From assembly GCA_017622115.1 (NCBI GenBank), contig JAGART010000184.1:1-13794 (forward strand): a DNA stretch of 13,794 nucleotides, written 5' to 3'. The translations under genes and the position numbers were made by a program. Below the pieces are notes generated by a model. That model was not told the origin of the DNA. It saw nothing but the letters and a program-made list of their open reading frames with translations, and ran no database searches. This document shows, piece by piece, positions 1-6,165 of the stretch. Numbering within the stretch: position 1 is the first letter of the stretch; each line of letters opens with the position of its first letter. Source of the stretch: Clostridia bacterium (GTDB lineage Bacteria > Bacillota > Clostridia > Christensenellales > UBA1242).

Positions 1-222
1 ATGGGAAGAATTGCTGTTTATCATTTTGATATGTATAGGCTAAAAAGTCCTGTTGAAGCGATAGAGAGTGGTTTAGATGAAATTTTGCGTGCTGGCAATG
101 GTGTTTGCTTTGTGGAATGGCCAGAAAAAATTGCTGGTCTAATGCCAGAGGCTCATTTGACTATTGAAATTTTGTCCGTTGGGGAAACTGAACGCAAATT
201 TATAATTACGGAGGCAAAATGA
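1..222 (+). CDS. tsaE: tRNA threonylcarbamoyladenosine biosynthesis ATPase TsaE, 3' part
   Basis: This is the C-terminal half of TsaE, the small P-loop ATPase that works with TsaB and TsaD to make N6-threonylcarbamoyladenosine at position 37 of tRNAs reading ANN codons. The visible 73 residues carry the conserved HFDMYRL block (residues 8-14), an acidic ESGLDEIL stretch (22-29) and VEWPE (38-42), all family hallmarks. The Walker A motif and the rest of the N-terminus (about half of a usual 150-residue protein) lie before the window. The ATG at base 1 aligns with an internal position just ahead of the HFD block, so I take it as an internal methionine and not as the start. The stop overlaps the ATG of the next gene by 4 bases (ATGA), a sign of translational coupling in a t6A operon. 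Confidence 0.93.
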   Translation: MGRIAVYHFDMYRLKSPVEAIESGLDEILRAGNGVCFVEWPEKIAGLMPEAHLTIEILSVGETERKFIITEAK

Positions 223-1331
223 ATTTTTTAGCAATATGTACAGCAAGTAAATCTACATTAATTGCTATGTGTGTTAATGGAGTAGAAAAAACTGCAAAAT
301 TAGAATTTAGTCGTCATAGCGAAAACTTATTCCCTTTGCTTGATAAGGCTTTAAATGAAAATGGTTTTAACTTAAATGATTTTGATGTTTTTTCTTGCGT
401 TGTTGGTCCGGGGTCGTTTACAGGTATTCGCATTGGTTTAAGTGTGATTAAAGGATTTGCTTTTGCTTTAAACAAACCTGTTGTTGCCATTAATAGTTTG
501 GAATTACTTGCTTATAGTAGATTGAATGCAGATAAACCTATTGTTTCTGTTATTAATGCGGGGGCGGGTTTAGTTTATAATCAAGTGTTTGAAAGTTTAA
601 GTAAAAACGGTGTAAAATACTTATCGCCCAAAACGCAACCTAGACTAGATAAAATTAAACATTTTACAGGATTTTTGCATAGTAATTTTAGTGATAATGT
701 TGATTTAATATACAATCACAATGAAGAAAAAAGCCAAAGTTTTGCTGATTTGTTGAGTCAAAGTCAAGATTTTGAATTGAGTAGTTTAATTAATGCGACA
801 AAGGCAAAAATTGCACTATCTCAATTTACTAATTCTGTGGAAGTAACTCCTCTTTACTTGCGAGTTAGTCAGGCAGAGCAAAATGCAAAAGATTTAGAAT
901 TTGTAAAGGCTACAAAACAAGATTTAACTGAAATTTTAAAGTTAGAAAATCAAGATGATGACTGGGATTTGCCTTGGAGTGAGATTAGTATAAATCAAAG
1001 TTTTGATAACCCTAATTATGAATGTTTTTTAATCAAAACTACTGATGAAGTTTTGGGGTTAATTTCGATAATGCGTTTGCCTGATGAAGCAGAAATCTTA
1101 CGTGTGATTGTATTAAAAAAGGCAAGACTTATGGGACTAGGTCAAAAACTTTTAGAGTGCCTTGTTGCAAGATTAAGAGCAGAAGGGATAAAATCTATTT
1201 TCTTGGAAGTTAATAATGAAAACTATCCTGCATTATCTCTTTATCAAAAGGCTGGATTTAAGGAAGTAGGTCGTAGAGCAGATTATTACGAAGTTGGACA
1301 AGATGCAATTATTATGAAATTAGACTTGTAA
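219..1331 (+). CDS. tsaB-rimI: TsaB-RimI fusion: t6A synthesis subunit fused to ribosomal protein alanine N-acetyltransferase
   Basis: This is a 370-residue two-domain protein. Residues 1 to about 220 are TsaB, the inactive ASKHA-fold partner that scaffolds TsaD in t6A synthesis. The GPGSFTGIRIG signature is at 63-73 and the typical domain end PLYLR...SQAE at 211-220. Residues 226-370 are a GNAT acetyltransferase of the RimI type, which in the known family acetylates the N-terminus of ribosomal protein bS18. It has an acetyl-CoA loop RLMGLGQKLL (303-312), an EVNNEN...LYQKAGF block (330-347) and DYYEVGQDAIIMKLDL at the C-terminus. TsaB and RimI are usually separate neighbouring genes, and fusions are known. 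The usual Asp in the N-terminal ILAIDTS motif is Cys here (FLAICTAS). A GGAGG-like ribosome binding site lies inside the end of tsaE. TsaD is not in the window. Confidence 0.93.
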   Translation: MNFLAICTASKSTLIAMCVNGVEKTAKLEFSRHSENLFPLLDKALNENGFNLNDFDVFSCVVGPGSFTGIRIGLSVIKGFAFALNKPVVAINSLELLAYSRLNADKPIVSVINAGAGLVYNQVFESLSKNGVKYLSPKTQPRLDKIKHFTGFLHSNFSDNVDLIYNHNEEKSQSFADLLSQSQDFELSSLINATKAKIALSQFTNSVEVTPLYLRVSQAEQNAKDLEFVKATKQDLTEILKLENQDDDWDLPWSEISINQSFDNPNYECFLIKTTDEVLGLISIMRLPDEAEILRVIVLKKARLMGLGQKLLECLVARLRAEGIKSIFLEVNNENYPALSLYQKAGFKEVGRRADYYEVGQDAIIMKLDL

Positions 1332-1380
1332 TGGCAAAATTCATTTATTTAGCATAACTTATTTAAAAAAGGTAAAAGTT

Positions 1381-2118
1381 ATGCCAAAATTTCAAGGAAT
1401 GAATTATGAAGTTTCAGGTCAAGGCAAAGCAATTTTATTGTTGCACGGCTGGGGGGCAAGCATTAATTGCTTTGCTCAAATTAATAGAGAATTGTCGCAA
1501 GACTTTAAAGTTTTTGCAATAGACTTTAAAGGTTTTGGAGCAAGTGAACCACCAAAACAAAATGCAACAATTTTTGATTATGCACAAGATATTAGTAAGT
1601 TTATAGATTGTGTGATTAAAGAGCCAGTAGTTTTAGTTGGCCATAGTTTTGGAGGGCGTGTAAGTTTAATTTTGGCTCAACACTTACTTGTAAATAAAAT
1701 AATTTTAGTTGATAGTGCTGGATTAAAACCTAAAATAAATTTATCAAAAAGAATTAAAATCTTAAAATATAAACGGGCAAAAAAACAAGTTCAATTAGGT
1801 AAAAAGCCAGCAAGTGATTTATTAAAATTCGGCTCGAAAGATTATTTGGCACTTAATCAAGAAATGCGAAAAGTATTTGTCAATGTCGTTAATCAAGATT
1901 TAAGCGAGTTTGCTAAAAAAATAAATAAGCCTACTTTGATACTTTGGGGCAAAAGTGATAAAGAAACACCTATTTATATGGCTCGCAAATTACACAGAAT
2001 TATAAAAAATTCAAAACTAGAAATTTTAAGTGGTGCTCACTTTGTGTTTTTGTATAACCCACACCAGTTTTTAAAAGCAACTTACAACTTTTTACTAGAA
2101 GGAGAACAAAATGTTTGA
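1381..2118 (+). CDS. Alpha/beta hydrolase
   Basis: This is a 245-residue alpha/beta-hydrolase fold protein. The oxyanion-hole motif LHGWG is at 21-25, the nucleophile elbow GHSFGG at 87-92 with Ser89, a candidate acid Asp193 in WGKSDKETP, and the catalytic His220 in SGAHF. All three triad residues are therefore present. No signal peptide or membrane segment is visible, so it is probably cytoplasmic. A short basic region replaces much of the cap between about 116 and 145. The substrate cannot be told from sequence. It starts 49 bases after tsaB-rimI with an AAAGG-type ribosome binding site, and its last 8 bases overlap the start of the MurF-like gene, so the two are translationally coupled. 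The context suggests a role near cell-envelope precursor metabolism, but that is inference. Confidence 0.88.
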   Translation: MPKFQGMNYEVSGQGKAILLLHGWGASINCFAQINRELSQDFKVFAIDFKGFGASEPPKQNATIFDYAQDISKFIDCVIKEPVVLVGHSFGGRVSLILAQHLLVNKIILVDSAGLKPKINLSKRIKILKYKRAKKQVQLGKKPASDLLKFGSKDYLALNQEMRKVFVNVVNQDLSEFAKKINKPTLILWGKSDKETPIYMARKLHRIIKNSKLEILSGAHFVFLYNPHQFLKATYNFLLEGEQNV

Positions 2119-3745
2119 TTTATTAGATTTTTCTAATTGGCATTTTTATCTGTTATTAATTATTTCGTTTATAAATGCATTTATATTGTGTTTTGCAGGT
2201 TACAAATTTTTACAAATAATTCAGTTGTCTGGTTATCATACACGTGGCTATTTTGATTGGCTCAAAACATCAGGCGGTGTGTATGTAGGCAGACTAGCAA
2301 TGGTTACTGTGTTGAGTTCTGCATTCTTTGTTGTTACTGATGTTATTTTGTATCCATATAATGAATATCTTGCATATATAGGCTTGCTCTTTTATGTGTT
2401 GTTTAGTGCTGTTTATTTTGCAAATGTATATGACACTCCGCAAAAAACACCTCTAAAAATGACAAATCGTATGAATAGAGCAATGATTTTGTTGTGGGTT
2501 TTGGGCTTTGTTTTAACATTTGGATTGTTGTTTGTGTCTGAAATGTTTATTCCATATTATAGTTTTATGGGACTTGCTCTAACACCGCTTTTCTTACCTT
2601 GTTTAGTTCCGTTTGTGCATATTTGCTTAAAGCCTATGGAAAAACTTATAAGCAACAATTATCTTAAAAAAGCACGTAAAAAATTAGAGTTGTTCCCAGA
2701 TTTAATTAAAATAGGTATTACTGGAAGTTTCGGTAAAACAAGTACAAAAAACTTTTTAGCTACAATTCTTTCTGAAAAATATAATACTTGTGCAACTCCA
2801 TTTAACTTTAATACGCCTATGGGCATTACTCGCACAGTTTTGCAAAATCTTGATTTAGGTGCGCAAGTTTTTGTCGCCGAAATGGGTGCAAGGCAAATGG
2901 GAGATATAAAAGAATTGTGCGAGTTGGTAAAACCTCAATATGGTATTTTGACTGCAGTAGGTGCTCAACACATTGCTACTTTTGCAAATGTCGAAAATGT
3001 AAAAAAGACAAAAGCAGAACTTCCAGTTTATTTAGGTAAAAATGGAGTTTGTGTCTTTGATATGGACAATGAGTTTGTACGAGAAATCGCAAATGCAAGT
3101 CCGTGCAAAAAAATAAAAGTTTCGCTTGTAGATAGTTCTGCTGATGTTTTTGCTAGCGAAATAAATACCACAGATAAAGGCACAACTTTTAAATTGCATT
3201 TCAATAAAAAAACTTATGATTGTAGTACAAAACTTTTAGGTTTGCACAATATTTCTAATATGTTGTTATGTGTTGGTTTGGCAGTGCAATTAAACTTAAC
3301 AGATGACGAAATCTTAAAAGGAATTGCTCGTATTGTGCCAGTAGAGCACCGTTTGCAACTCATTAATGCAGAAAATAATATCACAATTTTAGATGATACT
3401 TACAATTCTAGTATTGATGGTAGTAAACGTGCTTTGGAAGTCCTATCTATGTTTAAAGAACGTAGAAAAATCGTGATTACTCCGGGGTTGGTTGAACTAG
3501 GTACTATCGAAAGACTAGAAAACTACAATTTTGGTGCAAGAATAAGCAAAGTGGCTGATATTGTTGTAATCGTAAATAAAACACATTTAGCATCAATCAA
3601 ACAAGGACTTTTAGATAACGATTTTGATAGTTCAAAAATTTATGAAGCAGAAAGCCTTTTGGCTACTCAAACTATGTTAAAAGATATTTTGCTTCCTAAT
3701 GATGTTATTCTTTGGGAAAACGATTTACCAGATAACTATATTTAA
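2111..3745 (+). CDS. murF: Membrane-anchored MurF-type Mur ligase (UDP-MurNAc-tripeptide:D-Ala-D-Ala ligase family)
   Basis: This is a 544-residue fusion-like protein. The first 180 residues contain about five hydrophobic segments (near 11-31, 59-80, 86-107, 124-147 and 150-175) in place of the usual soluble UDP-binding domain of MurF. From 198 on it is a Mur ligase. The P-loop GITGSFGKTSTK is at 202-213, NFNTPMG at 232-238, EMGARQMGDI at 257-266, HNISN at 379-383, EHRL at 412-415 and the MurF-like DDTYNSS at 428-434. The C-terminus ends ENDLPDNYI, where classical MurF has a KGS-type loop; from memory this ending marks a membrane MurF-like subfamily. The expected reaction is ATP-dependent addition of D-Ala-D-Ala to a muramyl-tripeptide precursor at the inner face of the membrane. 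Whether it is the cell's only MurF cannot be decided here. The ribosome binding site GAAGGAG lies in the end of the hydrolase gene, and a terminator follows. Confidence 0.85.
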   Translation: MFDLLDFSNWHFYLLLIISFINAFILCFAGYKFLQIIQLSGYHTRGYFDWLKTSGGVYVGRLAMVTVLSSAFFVVTDVILYPYNEYLAYIGLLFYVLFSAVYFANVYDTPQKTPLKMTNRMNRAMILLWVLGFVLTFGLLFVSEMFIPYYSFMGLALTPLFLPCLVPFVHICLKPMEKLISNNYLKKARKKLELFPDLIKIGITGSFGKTSTKNFLATILSEKYNTCATPFNFNTPMGITRTVLQNLDLGAQVFVAEMGARQMGDIKELCELVKPQYGILTAVGAQHIATFANVENVKKTKAELPVYLGKNGVCVFDMDNEFVREIANASPCKKIKVSLVDSSADVFASEINTTDKGTTFKLHFNKKTYDCSTKLLGLHNISNMLLCVGLAVQLNLTDDEILKGIARIVPVEHRLQLINAENNITILDDTYNSSIDGSKRALEVLSMFKERRKIVITPGLVELGTIERLENYNFGARISKVADIVVIVNKTHLASIKQGLLDNDFDSSKIYEAESLLATQTMLKDILLPNDVILWENDLPDNYI

Positions 3746-3752
3746 AAAAAAG

Positions 3753-3781
3753 AACACTCTTTAAACAAGAGTGTTTTTTTA
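3753..3781 (+). terminator. Rho-independent terminator of the tsaE-murF operon
   Basis: A 9-bp perfect stem (AACACTCTT at 3753-3761 with AAGAGTGTT at 3767-3775) encloses a 5-base loop and is followed by a run of T ending at 3780. It starts 8 bases after the murF-like stop. It separates that operon from ddl, which therefore needs its own promoter or read-through. Confidence 0.9.
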
Positions 3782-3831
3782 ACAATTTATAATTTTGTTT
3801 CATACACTACTTAAAATTTAGGAGAGAGTGT

Positions 3832-4935
3832 ATGCAAAATATTGCAGTTATTTTTGGTGGAAAAACAGTTGAGCACGATATTTCTATTATTACAGGTTTA
3901 AGTGTTATTAAAAATTTAAGTTTAAAATATAATGTTGTGCCTATTTATATTGATACTTTGGGGAATTGGTGGACAGGTGAACATTTAAAACAGGCAAAAA
4001 GTTATACACAAGAGCCAAAAGGTAAATTTTGCTATTTTGAATTTAATCAACCCAACCTTTGCGTAAAATCTACGTTTGGCTATAAAAAAATTAATATAGA
4101 TTGTGCTGTGTTGGCTTTGCACGGTGGAATGTATGAGGGCGGAGCGGTACAAGGTGTTTTGGAAATTTCAAATATTCCTTATACCAGCCCAAATGTTTTG
4201 GGTAGTAGTCTTTGTATGGATAAAGTTATTACTAAATTACTTTTAAAAAGTCTTAATATAAATACACCTAAATTTATTAGTTTTAATAAACAAAATGAGC
4301 CGAAGTCATTAAAACAAATAGTTGGAAGTTTAAATTTTCCGCTAATCGTAAAGCCTGCTCGCTGTGGTAGTAGTATAGGTGTTACAAAAGTTTTAGAAGA
4401 AAAAGAATTAAGTTCTGCTGTTAATCACGCTTTTTTGTTTGATGATAAAATAATTATAGAAGAATGTTTGCAAGACTTTAAAGAATTAAATATTGCATTG
4501 TTTAAGGAAAATAACAAGATACATATTTCATCAATAGAAGAAATTAAACTTAACTCTAAACTTTACGATTTTAATGACAAATATAAAAATAAAGAAAATA
4601 TAAAAAGAATAGTTCCTGCCCAAATACCTTTAAAAGCAATAGATAAAATTGTAAACTATGCTACTCAAATTTATGAAAAGTTTGATTTATCTGGTTTAAT
4701 TCGCATAGATTGTTTTTTAACAGAAAACAAAGTTTTTGTCAATGAAATTAACACAATCCCAGGTAGTTTTGCTTTTTATCTATGGAAAGAGCAGGGGTTG
4801 AGTTTTGCTCAAATTTTAAACTTATTAATAAAACACGCAATACTTTCGCACAAACAAAAACAAAATCAACTATATAAATTTAATAGTGATGTTTTATCTT
4901 GCTTAAATGACATAGAAAAAATAGAGTATAAATAA
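3832..4935 (+). CDS. ddl: D-alanine--D-alanine ligase
   Basis: This 367-residue ATP-grasp ligase joins two D-alanines for the peptidoglycan stem peptide; the product is used by MurF. GGKTVEHDIS (9-18, catalytic Glu14), LHGGMYEGGAVQG (96-108), KPARCGSSIGV (174-184), RIDCF (291-295) and the metal-binding NEINTIPG (304-311) are all present. The omega loop reads YDFNDKY (245-251), so the Lys-Tyr pair matching K215/Y216 of E. coli DdlB is kept. This favours D-Ala over D-lactate as second substrate. It is somewhat longer than usual, with a lysine- and asparagine-rich tail of about 30 residues. The ribosome binding site TTAGGAGAG lies 7 bases before the ATG. A lone TATAAT at 3788-3793 is a possible -10 box, but I see no good -35. 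It is convergent with the HTH gene, 13 bases away. Confidence 0.95.
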   Translation: MQNIAVIFGGKTVEHDISIITGLSVIKNLSLKYNVVPIYIDTLGNWWTGEHLKQAKSYTQEPKGKFCYFEFNQPNLCVKSTFGYKKINIDCAVLALHGGMYEGGAVQGVLEISNIPYTSPNVLGSSLCMDKVITKLLLKSLNINTPKFISFNKQNEPKSLKQIVGSLNFPLIVKPARCGSSIGVTKVLEEKELSSAVNHAFLFDDKIIIEECLQDFKELNIALFKENNKIHISSIEEIKLNSKLYDFNDKYKNKENIKRIVPAQIPLKAIDKIVNYATQIYEKFDLSGLIRIDCFLTENKVFVNEINTIPGSFAFYLWKEQGLSFAQILNLLIKHAILSHKQKQNQLYKFNSDVLSCLNDIEKIEYK

Positions 4936-4968
4936 TTATACAAATACTCTAATAATTATGCATAATTA
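4922..4968. repeat. Inverted repeats at the ddl/HTH convergent junction
   Basis: An 8-bp inverted repeat (TAGAGTAT at 4922-4929 and ATACTCTA at 4944-4951) spans both stop codons. It is followed directly by a perfect 16-bp palindrome, TAATTATGCATAATTA, at 4953-4968 inside the last codons of the minus-strand gene. It could act as a weak bidirectional terminator, but there is no clear T-run, so this role is uncertain. Confidence 0.4.
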
Positions 4969-5272
4969 AATAATCAAGTTTTTGTTGAATTGCTTGAATG
5001 TCCGCACCTTGCTTATTTTTTAAACTATCTTGCATTTTGAGTAATTCTTGTTTGGTAAAAAAAATATTTTCAAGATTAAATTGCTCGGTTAGATAAATTC
5101 CACCATAACGACCTAAATCAGTGGCGATAGGTACACCATTTAAACTTAAACTATCGACATATCTATAAATAGAGCGTGTGCTGACTTCAAATTTATGAGC
5201 AAGTTGGCTAGCAGTCATTTTGCCATTTTGCATTAAAGCGAGCAATACACCCATCATAATATATAATTGCAT
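4949..5272 (-). CDS. Short HTH_11/DeoR-type transcriptional regulator (WYL-type N-terminus only)
   Basis: This 107-residue protein is mostly a winged helix-turn-helix. The recognition region is ASQLAHKFEVSTRSIYRYVD (about 21-40), followed by the wing around LGRYGGIYL. It is the pattern of the N-terminal domain of YafY/WYL-type regulators. Family members usually reach about 300 residues with a ligand-binding WYL domain, but here the protein stops after a short helical stretch (FTKQELLKMQDSL) that normally begins the linker. It is thus either a stand-alone DNA-binding protein or a gene truncated at its 3' end. I see no WYL remnant downstream, because ddl follows at once in the other direction. 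A strong GGAGGT ribosome binding site (5278-5283) and a consensus promoter point to real expression. Confidence 0.82.
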   Translation of the reverse strand: MQLYIMMGVLLALMQNGKMTASQLAHKFEVSTRSIYRYVDSLSLNGVPIATDLGRYGGIYLTEQFNLENIFFTKQELLKMQDSLKNKQGADIQAIQQKLDYLIMHNY

Positions 5273-5297
5273 AAATTACCTCCAATAATTTGAGAGC

Positions 5298-5326
5298 ATT
5301 ATAACACAGCAAAAATGCTTTGTCAA
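5298..5326 (-). promoter_or_regulatory. Consensus sigma-A promoter of the short HTH gene
   Basis: Read on the minus strand, TTGACA (5321-5326), a 17-bp spacer and TATAAT (5298-5303) match the consensus exactly. The spacer holds a small inverted repeat (AGCA-4-TGCT, 5308-5319), which could be an autoregulatory operator. The expected start near 5291 leaves a leader of about 20 bases that carries the ribosome binding site. Confidence 0.85.
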
Positions 5327-5364
5327 ACATTTGTTCGATAAATTGTAAAAAAATGGAAAAAAAT

Positions 5365-5393
5365 AAAAAACTTCTTGCAAAAGAAGTTTTTTT
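5365..5393 (-). terminator. Rho-independent terminator after the XRE gene
   Basis: A 12-bp stem (AAAAAACTTCTT at 5365-5376 with AAGAAGTTTTTT at 5381-5392) and a 4-base loop abut the XRE stop codon. T-runs on both strands make it potentially bidirectional. It isolates the XRE gene from the HTH gene downstream. Confidence 0.82.
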
Positions 5394-5598
5394 AATCTTC
5401 AAAACCTAAAATCCAATTAGGACTAACATCAAAGAACTTACAAATATTTGTAACATATACGATTTTTGGTTCGTTTATACCTTTTTCCCAAAAATCGATT
5501 GCTTTTTGGCTTGCACCTATTTCTTTTGCGAGTGCACTTTGAGATAAGCCTTTTTCATCTCGCAAATATTTTAATCTTTCTGAAAATATTTTACTCAT
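5392..5598 (-). CDS. XRE-family (Cro/C1-type) repressor, 68 residues
   Basis: This is a compact single-domain HTH_3 protein. It starts MSKIFSERLKYLR, the helix-turn-helix is LSQSALAKEIGASQKAIDFWEKG (about 18-40), and the last helices are typical (VTNICKFFDVSPNWILGFED). Such proteins dimerise on palindromic operators. No oligomerisation or protease domain is attached. The start is well supported by family alignment, yet there is no Shine-Dalgarno sequence before the ATG; a TATAAT box ends 6 bases upstream, so the message is predicted to be leaderless. The gene is divergent from the 157-residue gene, and two related palindromes lie between them. I infer that it represses its neighbour and itself. 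It may be a leftover of a phage-type switch or a small stand-alone module. Confidence 0.92.
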   Translation of the reverse strand: MSKIFSERLKYLRDEKGLSQSALAKEIGASQKAIDFWEKGINEPKIVYVTNICKFFDVSPNWILGFED

Positions 5599-5604
5599 AT
5601 CACG

Positions 5605-5610
5605 ATTATA
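5605..5610 (-). promoter_or_regulatory. Predicted -10 box for leaderless XRE transcription
   Basis: TATAAT on the minus strand ends 6 bases before the XRE ATG, which would put transcription start at the A of the ATG (5598). No convincing -35 is found at 16-18 bases spacing, so the promoter may be weak or activator-dependent. It overlaps the imperfect operator copy at 5609-5624. Confidence 0.5.
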
Positions 5611-5624
5611 GTAGTTTTTTACTT
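5609..5624. promoter_or_regulatory. Second, imperfect operator copy
   Basis: TAGTAGTTTTTTACTT matches the perfect palindrome at 5638-5653 at 12 of 16 positions in register, with both outer half-site cores kept (AGTAG and ACTT). Its centre lies 29 bp from that of the perfect copy. It overlaps the predicted -10 of the XRE gene, which suits autoregulation. Confidence 0.5.
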
Positions 5625-5631
5625 AAAAAAC

Positions 5632-5660
5632 TTGACAAAGTAGAATTCTACTTATATAAT
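5632..5660 (+). promoter_or_regulatory. Consensus promoter of the 157-residue gene
   Basis: TTGACA (5632-5637), a 17-bp spacer and TATAAT (5655-5660) match the sigma-A consensus exactly. A palindrome occupies 16 of the 17 spacer bases. The expected start is near 5667, with a ribosome binding site (GAGGAAAG, 5677-5684) before the ATG at 5692. Confidence 0.9.
5638..5653. promoter_or_regulatory. Perfect 16-bp palindromic operator inside the promoter spacer
   Basis: AAGTAGAATTCTACTT is a perfect inverted repeat lying exactly between the -35 and -10 boxes. A bound HTH dimer would block RNA polymerase. The XRE protein encoded next door is the obvious candidate to bind it. Confidence 0.72.
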
Positions 5661-5691
5661 TACAAAAATTTTATTTGAGGAAAGAAATTTT

Positions 5692-6165
5692 ATGTTAAAT
5701 TTACAAAAAATACAATTTGAAAATGATTTTTATGATATATCTACAATGACAAAAGAAGATTTGAAAAATTTTATAGTTAGAGTTTATAAAGCGAAAAAGT
5801 ATGATATCGTAAAAGATATAGCGGGCGAGGGTATGGAATTATATGGTTGTTTTGAGGACTTTGGAATATTAGTATTACCTTTATTGATAGCATCATATAG
5901 ATTAACAAATGAACCTAAAGTTGCTGTTAAAATAGGTAAATATTATAAACATTTATATCCTTATAATTTGCGAAGTAGCATATTTTATGTGAATATGGCT
6001 CAAGCATATAATATGATAGAAGACTATAATGCTGCTAAAATATGTGCTTATATAGCATTAAGAATTGAGGGATTAATTGTTGGTATAGATGATGATTTTA
6101 TTGAATTTTTAGATTTTGATGATATTTTTGATAAAATAATAAAATATGAAAAAAATTTAAACTAA
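5692..6165 (+). CDS. Hypothetical TPR-like helical protein, 157 residues
   Basis: I do not recognise this protein. It is predicted to be largely helical, without signal peptide or membrane segment. Residues 81-145 look like two degenerate tetratricopeptide-type helix pairs; the clearer one is around NMAQAYNMIEDYNAAKICAYIALR, with Ala/Tyr/Ala at the packing positions. The C-terminus is acidic (DDDFIEFLDFDD) and then lysine-rich. By hand count it is about 24% G+C, lower than the topoisomerase genes, with frequent ATA codons. Expression should be strong but switchable, given the consensus promoter with a palindrome in its spacer and a good ribosome binding site. The divergent XRE gene is the likely repressor. 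The stop codon overlaps that of murG on the other strand. Function is unknown; a protein-protein or peptide-binding role is only a guess from the fold. Confidence 0.8.
   Translation: MLNLQKIQFENDFYDISTMTKEDLKNFIVRVYKAKKYDIVKDIAGEGMELYGCFEDFGILVLPLLIASYRLTNEPKVAVKIGKYYKHLYPYNLRSSIFYVNMAQAYNMIEDYNAAKICAYIALRIEGLIVGIDDDFIEFLDFDDIFDKIIKYEKNLN

Noticed and set aside
1..222. A complete short gene starting with ATG at base 1
   Set aside because: The protein lacks the TsaE Walker A region, and the ATG falls at an internal position of the family, so the gene is cut by the window edge.
3832..4935. A vancomycin-resistance type D-Ala-D-Lac or D-Ala-D-Ser ligase
   Set aside because: The omega loop keeps the Lys-Tyr pair expected of D-Ala-D-Ala ligases (YDFNDKY), and there is no vanH, vanX, vanT or two-component system nearby.
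5208..5402. A minus-strand ORF of 64 codons overlapping the short HTH gene
   Set aside because: It spans a terminator and a consensus promoter and overlaps the HTH start in another frame; its translation looks random.
5466..5678. A plus-strand ORF of 70 codons opposite the XRE gene
   Set aside because: It is antisense to a clear HTH gene, has no ribosome binding site, and runs through the promoter and operator region.
5392..6165. A classical toxin-antitoxin operon
   Set aside because: The two genes are divergent, not co-transcribed, and the 157-residue protein is long and shows no toxin-family motif that I recognise.
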